This document shows, piece by piece, positions 1-8,941 of a stretch of DNA of 64,000 nt (the first letter of the stretch is position 1; each line of letters begins with the position of its first letter). The position numbers and the translations under genes are program-made. The notes under the pieces are model-generated. The model did not search any database, was not told the DNA's origin, and worked only from the letters and a program-made list of their open reading frames with translations. Source of the stretch: Perkinsela sp. pyNocScin1 (lineage: Eukaryota > Euglenozoa > Kinetoplastea > Prokinetoplastida > Perkinselidae); assembly GCA_964019655.1 (NCBI GenBank), contig CAXHTR010000003.1:496001-560000 (forward strand). Reading direction: 5' to 3'.

Positions 1-1857
1 TTGAACTCCAACATTATCTGCTCTATCATCGTAATCTGTCACAAGCTTAGCTCCCCTGAATTAGCATGCTACTGGCTACATTGGCACTTCCAACATCTCG
101 GTCACAGCATCCATCATAGAGAAGTATGGAAAATATACCCGGATCTGAACTGGAAAGACTTCTTTTTCAAGAGTGATATTGTCTTTATTGACTGGTGTGA
201 CGATGCATCATTGATCGTATCGCTCGTCAAAGGCTTCATGAGAGTGAATGACAGTAGTTCAGCTAGATACATTGTTCAAAAAGCCCTTGTGAGAATTGTA
301 GCCATCTCCACTCCCTCGCACCCATTACTGCATCCAGTTGCGCAATTACTAGAGCTTTCGTGTCCTATATGCCCACCTGATGCGAAAGATAAAGAATTTT
401 GTACATACCAGAGCTATGCATTCCTCAAAGTTCTATGCGATACAAAGAACTTTGCTCATGCGAGCTTGTATCTTCGTATGGCAACCCAAAAGAAAGATGT
501 ACTGCCGAAGGCATACTGTGAGGTTCTTGTCCTAGAAGACTGCCCTCAGTCTACACAGAACTCACTTTTCTCTCTGGTCCATACAGTAGGACATCATGAA
601 AGTAGTGCAGAAATTCTCGAATGCTATAGTCATATCATTGATCGGTACATCGATCATCGTCAAAATGTGACTCTCTCAGATGCTCTCTTTTTTCTAGAAT
701 CTCTTGTAAAGAATCACTGTAAATCAGGAATGGCGGATGCGAAGATCGATGTACCGTTTGCATATACTCTTTACAATCAGCTGGATAAGTGTAAAGACTC
801 GAAGCGATCAGCACATCTCTTCGCGTTCATCAAGCAGAATCATCCGACGCTTGATGTAAACCTAGTGCAGTCTGTCCTCAAAGCTTCGGGAACTGACACA
901 TTCCTGCGAATGCCGTACACCGTCAATACTGCAATGCTCTTTACATCTATTGAAGCTATGGCGCAAAGCTTAAGTAGCTACGACCAAGTATTAGTGCTTG
1001 ACACTTCTGCAGTTGAGCTCTTCCAATGCTTAGATCGGATCTTAAAGATTTCACGCCAAGTTCTTTTGCTCGTTCCTTTCGAGTCTTTGAAAGAGGCATG
1101 CTTGAGCATTGTCAAATTGAAAGAAGGTACAACGGCAGAGAAAGAATGGGCGAGTTTCTTCGCAGGGTCAATTAAGAAACTGATGCAGTCACTCGCAGCG
1201 AGTCATTGTCGATTGGATGGTAAAACACGGCCTGGTTTGAGCAAGGCAGAAAGCCATCTTGATAAAGCTCATGTACGGCTGTTGCATGCAAGTGAAGAAC
1301 TCTTACTACACCAGGCACCGGGATTTGGTAAAAAGCTCATATGCGCCGCTCGAAAGGAAAAAAAGGTGCCTTGTGGGCTCCCGAATGTGGAAACAATGCA
1401 TCATGACAATCACACCATATCCGTAAGCCGAAATCTGAAGTCACTTCTTCAAAAGCAATCCACCCATTCGCATTGCACTGTCGAAATCTATACGTTTGAC
1501 CCCGGAATGATGAATCGTGCAGAAAATGAGCATATTCAAGCCTCTCTGGTATCAGCTGAAACCCCCGCCTCATCAAATAAGCTTGGTCACCGCTCGGAGT
1601 GGACGAGCAACGAGCGTTACTTTAACGAGAAGCTGTGGCAGAAATCGGGAAAGTGTGAGCACAAAGAATCCATTACATCTTCGATAAACGAAGACATCCG
1701 CGCATATTTTCGAGATCGCAAATCTCGCCGCAATGCAAAGAAACGAAGAGAATTCGAAAAGCACCGCGAATGCACACAGATGGTCAATATTCAGGACTTG
1801 AAAAACAAGAAAAATTTGTCGCTCCTTGCTGCAGGAAAGCAAGAAAATGTGCTATAG
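1..1857 (+). CDS. Unrecognised helical-repeat protein with possible PIN-like segment (5' end cut off)
   Basis: The reading frame is open from the first base, and its first codon is TTG at the window edge, so the true start lies upstream. It ends with TAG at 1855-1857. Residues about 60-300 are mostly alpha-helical with a PPR/TPR-like feel (stretches such as SYAFLKVLCDTKNFAHASLYL), but no repeat is clean enough to name. Around residue 335 the run QVLVLDTSAVELF resembles the first strand of a PIN nuclease (V-L-D-T-S-A). The later acidic residues of a PIN active site are not obvious. The last 60 residues are very basic (DRKSRRNAKKRREFEKHR). A helical-repeat plus nuclease architecture would recall protein-only RNase P, but its NYN motif is not seen. 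I do not assign a function. Confidence 0.6.
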   Translation: MNSNIICSIIVICHKLSSPELACYWLHWHFQHLGHSIHHREVWKIYPDLNWKDFFFKSDIVFIDWCDDASLIVSLVKGFMRVNDSSSARYIVQKALVRIVAISTPSHPLLHPVAQLLELSCPICPPDAKDKEFCTYQSYAFLKVLCDTKNFAHASLYLRMATQKKDVLPKAYCEVLVLEDCPQSTQNSLFSLVHTVGHHESSAEILECYSHIIDRYIDHRQNVTLSDALFFLESLVKNHCKSGMADAKIDVPFAYTLYNQLDKCKDSKRSAHLFAFIKQNHPTLDVNLVQSVLKASGTDTFLRMPYTVNTAMLFTSIEAMAQSLSSYDQVLVLDTSAVELFQCLDRILKISRQVLLLVPFESLKEACLSIVKLKEGTTAEKEWASFFAGSIKKLMQSLAASHCRLDGKTRPGLSKAESHLDKAHVRLLHASEELLLHQAPGFGKKLICAARKEKKVPCGLPNVETMHHDNHTISVSRNLKSLLQKQSTHSHCTVEIYTFDPGMMNRAENEHIQASLVSAETPASSNKLGHRSEWTSNERYFNEKLWQKSGKCEHKESITSSINEDIRAYFRDRKSRRNAKKRREFEKHRECTQMVNIQDLKNKKNLSLLAAGKQENVL

Positions 1858-1884
1858 AATAAGAAACACGATGATTTGAAGGCT

Positions 1885-3633
1885 ATGGTTGATTTACTCG
1901 TTATCCTTCTGCCGCTCATAATTCTATTGACATGTGCAATGGTCTTTAAGATCCAACAATTTCTGCGCGTAGAAAGTAAGAAGGCTATATCTGGCTATTC
2001 GTCAAGCTATGTACTCAGTTGGGCTCCTATACAAGGCACACATAAGCCAATTTTCAACGAAGGTGAGTGTGAAGAAGCACGACTCAAACGGCTTCGTGAA
2101 ATCGCTCACGTTATTTTTCGACGCAAAATCAAATGCTTTCCTGCCTTTAGTAACATTTGCCATATGCCCGAGGGCAATCCTTTTGTTCCAGAAGTGTTAC
2201 TTCTTGGCGAAATCATTCGAGCCAAGCAAATTGACAAGGAAATAGCGAAGTCTAATTCGCGGCGCCTTGCAGGAACACCGAGCGCTATAGCGCATATTCT
2301 CAAAATGCTTTTTCATAGGCACAAGACTGCACGTTTATTTAATGCCAGTCACCCCCAAAAACCACAGACCAATGCACGCTCGAGCCGTGGCATCCATACA
2401 TACTTAGTTGACAAAAGTTTCTACATATCAGTTCCTCCACGGCTGTGTGGAAACCACGTGCATTTTGACGACGCTATAAAGGAATGTTCCTTGCTTTACA
2501 ATTATGTGCATGTACGCCCAAATATTCGACACATATACTACCTCATTCGAGCTCACAAAGGGAAAAACAATGAGCTTTCCCCCAGGGACATCGATATGCT
2601 GAAATTTCTTTCCAGGGAACTGTTGCACAAGAAACGAGATTCGTGCGAATTGAATCGATCTCGTTTAACAATAATTCTTATTGATGCAGACAAGCAGTCT
2701 ACCGACCCGATGGATATCTCCTTTCAGCTCAGAAAACAAGGCATCCACGACCCCGTCATCGGTATCGGCATGGACACGTCTCAAGGTATAGAAACGCTCC
2801 GCATAGACATGCTTAAGCACTGCCTTGCAGAAATGTCTACTGAAAAGCTGTCGCTGCGGGCGTTTAAGCGAATGCACGCATTGGCACCAAGCAAAGCTCT
2901 GATGTTACCAAAATTGTCCGACGATGGCTGGGTTACACGAAATGTGCACCGCTCGAAGGAATTCTTAGTGAAAAGGAAACAAAATCTCAACTATTTTTTC
3001 CAGAAATCTATTGCATGGAGCGGCAGTGGATACAATAACAACGTTGGGGTGGCGTACTGGAGATACGAGGCACAAAGTAAGGATGGATTATGTGACTCAC
3101 TGAGTTTCTTGTGCTATTCGCGGAACTTGAACCCAAAGGCATTATTCAGGAAAAGTCTTATCGGAGACATATGGGACCGACTCCTCAAGCAGCGAAATAT
3201 TTCTTTTTTAGTCTACAGTATGCAGCCGTGCAGATCTAGCGCACTGACCTGTATGACGACCAAGCAAAAGAAAAAATCTAAAGAAGCTAAAGCGCGTAGG
3301 CGAAAAAATCTTTCAGCCGTTTGTGCCCTCCGCGCGCTGTGCCAGGAAGAGCAACGCAACCCCTTCCTGGCCCCGCCACAGTTCATTGCTCATAGAACAG
3401 ACTTCTGCTTCAGGCTACCAAGCCAAGGGAACACTTGGTCAAGAAGGATGGCTGCCCATGGGTCGTATTACATACGTCCGAAGCGTGTTCATGAGAATAG
3501 GAAAAGTCACTCCTTACCTCACTTTCCATACTTTCAAGGGTCTGTGCCCCAGCCAACTCCGATAAACGAATTTAAAGGCTATGCGGCGAATCTAGGTGAT
3601 ATAGAAAAAGTATCGCCCACAGAGTATAAATGA
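1885..3633 (+). CDS. Unrecognised protein with N-terminal membrane anchor
   Basis: This 582-residue protein follows the previous gene after only 27 bases. The first in-frame ATG is at 1885; the TTG nine bases earlier is ignored. Residues 1-25 are strongly hydrophobic (VDLLVILLPLIILLTCAMVF) and should act as a signal anchor, which would leave the rest on one side of a membrane. The middle (about residues 180-300) looks globular, with a beta strand (RLTIILIDAD) followed by QLRKQGIHDPVIGIGMDTS, reminiscent of an alpha/beta fold. No motif is secure. The C-terminal third is very basic, including a KKKSKEAKARRRKN segment. I do not recognise the family. Confidence 0.65.
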   Translation: MVDLLVILLPLIILLTCAMVFKIQQFLRVESKKAISGYSSSYVLSWAPIQGTHKPIFNEGECEEARLKRLREIAHVIFRRKIKCFPAFSNICHMPEGNPFVPEVLLLGEIIRAKQIDKEIAKSNSRRLAGTPSAIAHILKMLFHRHKTARLFNASHPQKPQTNARSSRGIHTYLVDKSFYISVPPRLCGNHVHFDDAIKECSLLYNYVHVRPNIRHIYYLIRAHKGKNNELSPRDIDMLKFLSRELLHKKRDSCELNRSRLTIILIDADKQSTDPMDISFQLRKQGIHDPVIGIGMDTSQGIETLRIDMLKHCLAEMSTEKLSLRAFKRMHALAPSKALMLPKLSDDGWVTRNVHRSKEFLVKRKQNLNYFFQKSIAWSGSGYNNNVGVAYWRYEAQSKDGLCDSLSFLCYSRNLNPKALFRKSLIGDIWDRLLKQRNISFLVYSMQPCRSSALTCMTTKQKKKSKEAKARRRKNLSAVCALRALCQEEQRNPFLAPPQFIAHRTDFCFRLPSQGNTWSRRMAAHGSYYIRPKRVHENRKSHSLPHFPYFQGSVPQPTPINEFKGYAANLGDIEKVSPTEYK

Positions 3634-3728
3634 ATGAATTTGTAGTTCTCACGGCGACGAGAGACTAAACGTTACAAATTACTTATTCTCGTGTAAAATT
3701 TGCAAATTTCTGTCTAATTTGGATTCCT

Positions 3729-5327
3729 ATGACCCGCCATGAATCACGTCAACCTAATACTGCACGTGAAAGCTGTTCGAGTCTCTATCAATCTCTTCTC
3801 TCCAGCTCAGAGGACAACGAAAATGCCAAAACTATAGACCGCTTCAGCTTGGCTGACTTCTCACGACGAAAGCTATTTTGTGAGACGAAGCAGAAGAAGC
3901 ACCATCAAGCAACTGTGCACGAGTTCGTCGAACGCGTACGGCCCATCGTCAACTTCAATCCTTTCTCGCCTTTTGTCCAGCGCTCAAAATCCGCTGTCTC
4001 CCCTGTGCCATATTCTCTTTACGACGACAAACAACTGAGTAAGGTCTTGCAAGAAGACGCCTCTGTGCCGAAAAGGTCCCCTTACAGTAATGAATTTTTA
4101 TCTGGCGAGAGCTGCAGAAGGCATCTAACGCACGAAAATCATGATTTCTATAGAAATCATTCCACATCAAATACGCCCATGGTCCCAGTCATTCGATGCT
4201 TGGAGAGCGACTATATAGAGACTTCAGTTACTGACACCGCAAAGTCACATACAGCAACTCTAAATTCGAACGAAACGTGTCTACACACTTCACTCTACGC
4301 TTCGCCAACCGTGTCTGGCACGAATATAGAGATGACCGCTACACCAGACATTCCTTCTCTAGCGATACAACTTTATGATGGCGCAATGCACTTTGAAGAT
4401 GAAAGCCTCTCTTTGCCCTATCTCGCACTGAAGCGGCAGGCCGACGAACTCTGTGTGCGGTCCGACGAAGCGACGTATCAGATCCTTTTCCCAGTCCCAG
4501 ACGGTCCGCCGCGGCCGTACCGCATTCATCGCGATGTCAACGGCACAGTTTGGCTCGTCAAGTCTGCGCTCGATGGACAGGCGTACTTTTTGAAGGAAGT
4601 CCAGTGCAACTCCTATGCGGAGGCGCAGCGCGCATTGTTCTGGGAGATCGAAGCACTCCATACTTCGGAAAATTGCAACTACATCACATCCATGCACAAA
4701 TTTTGGTGGGACGCCGAGCTCCGTGTGTGCTTTCTCCTCACAGAGTGCTGCGCTGGGGAACTCGCACCGCAGTTTATCAAGCGAGCAGAGTGCACAGAAA
4801 CTGCTGTTCAGGATGTAGTGCGCGGTGCTCTCGCTGCGCTGCAGGCGCTACACGCTCGTGGGATCATGCACGGGAACTGCGATCTCCGTAGCTTCTACGT
4901 CGTCCCGTTGACACCTCCCACGATAGATTCTGTCTACTTCACAGTGAAGCTCGCAAACTTTGGATCGAGCATTGCTGATCATTCGCTTCAAGCCGAAGCG
5001 CTTTGCAATGCCATCGATGAAGCAAAAGGGAGCGTGCCATTCGAGTCTTTTCATAGCTATACTATCCACGAGGATATTCGTGCATTCGCGCAGTCTCTGG
5101 TTGCCCTTATTGGAATCGAAGCTGTACGGCAGTTTGGGTTTCCCCTCCGGCGAGTGATTCTGCGTATGCTCGGGTGTGTTGAAGTAGAAGATGGAAGTGT
5201 GATCAACATCAATGTTTGTCCATTCACCCCCCAAGAGCTCTCCTCCGAGCTTGATAACGGTGCCACGGTGCCCTCCGAGGACTTTGCACGCATCAAAGTA
5301 CTTGGTGCACCACAGCAAGCGGTATAA
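3729..5327 (+). CDS. Wee1-like protein kinase, probably catalytically dead
   Basis: The 532-residue product has a disordered, Ser/Thr-rich N-terminal half and a protein kinase fold from about residue 265 to 505. The VAIK-type lysine is kept (YFLKEV, about residue 286). The hinge LLTECCAGEL resembles Wee1-type kinases. Key catalytic residues have changed. The HRD-type loop reads IMHGNCDLRS (about 380), with Asn in place of the catalytic Asp and no following Lys. The DFG motif reads LANFGSS (about 409), with Asn in place of the metal-binding Asp. Both changes remove acidic groups needed for phosphotransfer, so this is probably a pseudokinase or an atypical kinase. Wee1 membership is an inference from the hinge and general layout. 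The frame is clean and long, so this is not simple decay. Confidence 0.7.
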   Translation: MTRHESRQPNTARESCSSLYQSLLSSSEDNENAKTIDRFSLADFSRRKLFCETKQKKHHQATVHEFVERVRPIVNFNPFSPFVQRSKSAVSPVPYSLYDDKQLSKVLQEDASVPKRSPYSNEFLSGESCRRHLTHENHDFYRNHSTSNTPMVPVIRCLESDYIETSVTDTAKSHTATLNSNETCLHTSLYASPTVSGTNIEMTATPDIPSLAIQLYDGAMHFEDESLSLPYLALKRQADELCVRSDEATYQILFPVPDGPPRPYRIHRDVNGTVWLVKSALDGQAYFLKEVQCNSYAEAQRALFWEIEALHTSENCNYITSMHKFWWDAELRVCFLLTECCAGELAPQFIKRAECTETAVQDVVRGALAALQALHARGIMHGNCDLRSFYVVPLTPPTIDSVYFTVKLANFGSSIADHSLQAEALCNAIDEAKGSVPFESFHSYTIHEDIRAFAQSLVALIGIEAVRQFGFPLRRVILRMLGCVEVEDGSVININVCPFTPQELSSELDNGATVPSEDFARIKVLGAPQQAV

Positions 5328-6958
5328 AATGAGCACGGCCGTGATTGAGCGTAAAAAGGTAACCGAAAGCATGAGCCCAAGTGAAAAAATGATGCCTTCT
5401 TACTCAGGGGAATCATCAGACAATTGCAAGCCCACTTCTTTTCCTTATTTGCTTATCAGAAAGTCTACATACGAGTATCTGGAATCCGCGGCTTAAGAAT
5501 ATGTGCTATGTTTTGCTCTGCATGGTTGAGCAGAGGTGCTAGATAAATCTTTTTCGGTCATGTAGCGCCGCAGACTAAAAATGAATCGCAAAGAAGGACA
5601 CAAAAGGGCTTCTGCAATCGTCGCCTTTTATGGAATCTAGTACCATTAAGTACCAAATATGAGAGATATAATGCGTATATATGCGTAATATAAGGATACT
5701 TTTCGTTCGTTGGACTTCGGGAGGGCTTTGCTATGCGTGCATACGGGCCGATGTCGAACCACTTTATGGACTTGGTATAATCTTTGCCATATAACTTTGA
5801 ATGCTTAGACAGGCGTTGCGAAAATCAAACAGAATTTCTGTAGACCACTGTAAGATCTAACGCTTGATCTTGAAGATGTATGCGAGCAGATACATCCTGT
5901 TTGAGAAGCGAAAAGGCCACTATGTGGGTAGCGCTTTAAATGATCTCTTACCTGTTTCACTTTCTGCCGCAGCCCGGGCTTCATCCCTGTTTTCGCAATG
6001 TGCTGTTTTCATTGTCATTCGATCAAATATGTGCGGGTCCATTTTGTAGCTTTGGGGTCAACGTATTCCACTTGAAAATAGAAGATTTATCTGGAGCTAC
6101 TTCAAAATGAAATCAGCTTAATTCTCTGATTTGGCGCTCGTACACTCTTCTTTGATTGCCTAATCACACTTTTAAGAATAAACGAGAGCTCTATGGCTCT
6201 TTCGCATCTTCTAAAATAGATGTGCCTCATTTATAACTTTCTTTTTTCATTCCACCTGTCTGCAATTATTGCATGAGTGACGCTTCTCACGGTAAATCAA
6301 ATTTTCCGCGCTATTACACAGGAAAATCTGATGTTCCATCTATTTTACACTGCTCTTTCTATAAACCGTAGTTACCAATAGTTGCCTCGACATGTTCACG
6401 GAAACTATCGATCACACTCCACTCTATGCACACTTGATCCCAAAAAGTTTATTGCTAGAGCCTCTTATTAGTGAAGATAACAATCAGCATTTTTTGCAGA
6501 AATAAGGCAAATTATTTCTCTGAACGTTTACATCATGAGCATCCATACATTTTATCGATTCCATCAATCAAATTCTGCGCGATCGATGGACGAGCTTTCT
6601 CATTCCATCAGTTCAAACTCATAACTTGAAAATTTATGATGAATTTCATTCTTTGGCATAGAGCCGTGAACACACATAAATCTGCATTAATCAAATAACT
6701 TGATAACAGTGAGTAAAGATACGCTGATTTGCTCTCTACAAGAGTTAGATTACACCCCGATCGGATTCCGGGGGAGAACGTTTTCTACGCGAATGTGAGC
6801 ATGAAATTTTAGAGCATGACATTTTTTTGGTGGGTGAAATTACGCCGAAATTCAAAAGCTTCTGTCTGCACATTTCAATATTCTGAAGATTCTATAGTGA
6901 AGAGAAAACTATATGCCTGAGCCCTGAAATAGCCCTACAATATTTATTTCGTTAGGGC
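5328..6958. other. Convergent strand-switch region without a clear gene
   Basis: This 1.6 kb stretch lies between the end of a + strand run and the 3' end of a long - strand run. It is AT-rich with no convincing coding potential. A 55-codon frame starts with ATG at 5329, two bases after the kinase stop, and ends at 5496. It has no recognisable domain, so I do not call it. I looked for snRNA, 5S and tRNA patterns on both strands and saw none. Transcription from both sides should meet here. Confidence 0.7.
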
Positions 6959-8281
6959 TCAAATAAAAATAGATTCTATAAATTTTAACAAGCGCTCTCC
7001 ATACTCGTGCGGAGGGCTACAGCTGATGATACGCTTCTCGTAAACAATAGACTTGAGCCAACGTTCAGCTCGCTTGCGCAGAGAGTATTCCTGCAGCACG
7101 TCAACGAAGCCAATAACGATCTCGTAGGTTCCTTCGCGTGGGACTGGCGCGACACCGAGTAACAGGCTGTAGTCCATGATGCACATGCTCTGAAGAAATT
7201 GCACGTCCCGCGCACACTGATCAATAATTTGCGTGCGCATACTTTTGTCTGAAAACTGTACACGATAATGCAGGTCTAAATCCTTCAGTACACGGTTCGA
7301 TGTGCTCGCACCAGTGAAACGGTCTACAAGGCTACCCTTGAGGTCGAATATTTCGCAAGGCATGTCACGTGGGATAGGCACAATGTTGCGCATCAGCAAA
7401 AAAGAGACCTTTTGCCGCGCGAATCCTGACGCGATGGTGAGTGTGAAGTGCCCTACAAAATGTGGCAGGAGGGTCTTGGGATATTCCTGCAGGTGTGCAC
7501 AATATTTCGGAAGAAACGTGCCACCAAGAAAGCGGCCTTCTGTCGGTGTCATTGTCTTGAGCACCCAATTGGACCCACAGAAGAAGAGTAATGAATTGGA
7601 CTTGCCGGGCGTGGGTGTGCTTGACCACTCATCACCCACGAGCTGTTCCATGATGGTCTTCGGGCTGTACTTCAGAATCGAACGCACGTCACTGTACGCT
7701 GCCGAAAAATGTGCCTTGAAATGAAAGCGAAAACGGACACGTTTCGGAGCTGTGCCCGATGGATGATCCACATGGCTGCTCGCCGTCGTTGATATGTTCC
7801 GCGGCAGAATACTGCAATAAGCGCTGAAGCAACCGAAGGCGATTCGGAGAAAGCCTTGCTGCGGGCCGAGATGCTTCTCGGCAATGTCCGCATCAATCGG
7901 GATGACAGTGTCTATGATGTACTTCGGCGAACCCACTCTCTTCTTCGAGCCATCAGGATCCGAAAGTGACCGAATCATGCCGATTTTCATACACTGGAGG
8001 ATGAAGTAGCTCGGATGGGCTGGCGAGACGCGCGTACCGATATGCTCGACGTAGCGATACGGCTTGGGGTTGCGGCTTCCACGCATGTGTTTCCAAACTG
8101 TGAACGTCTGTGCGTCTCTTTCTTGGCTGGACCGGAAGACAATTGAGTGCTCGTCTTGCTTAGATGTGCACATTACATAGCTGTCACCAAAGTGGCGCTC
8201 GCGGAAATGAATAAGAGAGCCGTCACAATTATCCTCTGGATGTCTTAAGAGAGGGGAATGAGTCTGCTCACGCTCTTTCAT
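6959..8281 (-). CDS. Phosphatidylinositol-4-phosphate 5-kinase
   Basis: This 440-residue protein has the PIP kinase core in its C-terminal two thirds. It probably phosphorylates PtdIns4P to PtdIns(4,5)P2 at the plasma membrane. Visible family motifs are the FDLKGS segment after the hinge (DMPCEIFDLKGSLVDRF), the catalytic MDYSLLLGV segment, and the late IGFVDVLQEYSLRKRAERW stretch that corresponds to the family's I-D-I-L-Q-x-Y region. The terminal SCSPPHEYGERLLKF matches the usual SCxxPxxYxxRFxxF ending. The start is the ATG at 8281, because the longer frame begins at a TTG. The N-terminal about 100 residues are Ser- and charge-rich and not recognised. It is the last gene of the - strand run before the convergent region. 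It could be a type I or type II enzyme; I cannot separate these. Confidence 0.88.
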   Translation of the reverse strand: MKEREQTHSPLLRHPEDNCDGSLIHFRERHFGDSYVMCTSKQDEHSIVFRSSQERDAQTFTVWKHMRGSRNPKPYRYVEHIGTRVSPAHPSYFILQCMKIGMIRSLSDPDGSKKRVGSPKYIIDTVIPIDADIAEKHLGPQQGFLRIAFGCFSAYCSILPRNISTTASSHVDHPSGTAPKRVRFRFHFKAHFSAAYSDVRSILKYSPKTIMEQLVGDEWSSTPTPGKSNSLLFFCGSNWVLKTMTPTEGRFLGGTFLPKYCAHLQEYPKTLLPHFVGHFTLTIASGFARQKVSFLLMRNIVPIPRDMPCEIFDLKGSLVDRFTGASTSNRVLKDLDLHYRVQFSDKSMRTQIIDQCARDVQFLQSMCIMDYSLLLGVAPVPREGTYEIVIGFVDVLQEYSLRKRAERWLKSIVYEKRIISCSPPHEYGERLLKFIESIFI

Positions 8282-8941
8282 CGATGAAATACACGAATTA
8301 TGGGGAAAAAGCAATATGGATGAAAATAAGCAATGAAATACACATGATCACATGTAAATAGACAAAAAATCGTGAGTGCGGCTCAGTTTTATGCATAGAA
8401 GCTCACCATGCTTTTCATAAAAATCGCTTGTAAGAACCGAATGGGCTATGACTTCTAGGTAATAGTATAGCTTTCGTACATGCATGTAGTCCGCACTGAA
8501 AGTGCCAACCTTATGTCGCTTGAAGCATCTTGGCATATCAGTATAGCTTGCCCATAGATAGTTGCTCATAGCGTCTTGCAAGCGTGATACTTGCTGGCTA
8601 TACCATCAGCTAGCATCACTCGCCTGTATGCTCCGAAAAATTAGCATTGTTACACTTATCGAATAATCATTTTTAGAAAAAGACATGTTTCAATGCCGAT
8701 CCCGCATGAGCAGCCGAACTTTCAAGTTAGGTTACAAAGGTTACGCAAAGCAAGTTATGTTTGCTCGTGTACAGAAATGCCAGCAAAGATTCTTTCATTT
8801 CTAGCTGACATTCGCATAACACATGCTATTCACAGGTTAGTTGGTTACTATTCACTGGTTATCATACGAACATTGCTGTTGTTCGCTTCGTCTCGGTGGC
8901 CTGTATCTGTGTACAGAAAACTACCTTGTCTGTCCATTAGC
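8282..8941. other. Intergenic stretch with one weak small reading frame
   Basis: About 660 bases separate the PIP kinase from the next gene on the - strand. A 73-codon - strand frame with an ATG at 8569 and end at 8348 is present. It is in the right orientation but has no recognisable motif and ordinary base composition, so it is left as a possibility only. Confidence 0.4.

Noticed and set aside
1..1857. Protein-only RNase P
   Set aside because: Helical repeats plus a D-T-S-A segment are suggestive, but the NYN metallonuclease motif with its acidic cluster is not seen.
5329..5496. 55-codon + strand frame directly after the kinase stop
   Set aside because: It has an ATG but no domain, and lies at the start of a convergent non-coding region. 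Short frames are expected by chance.
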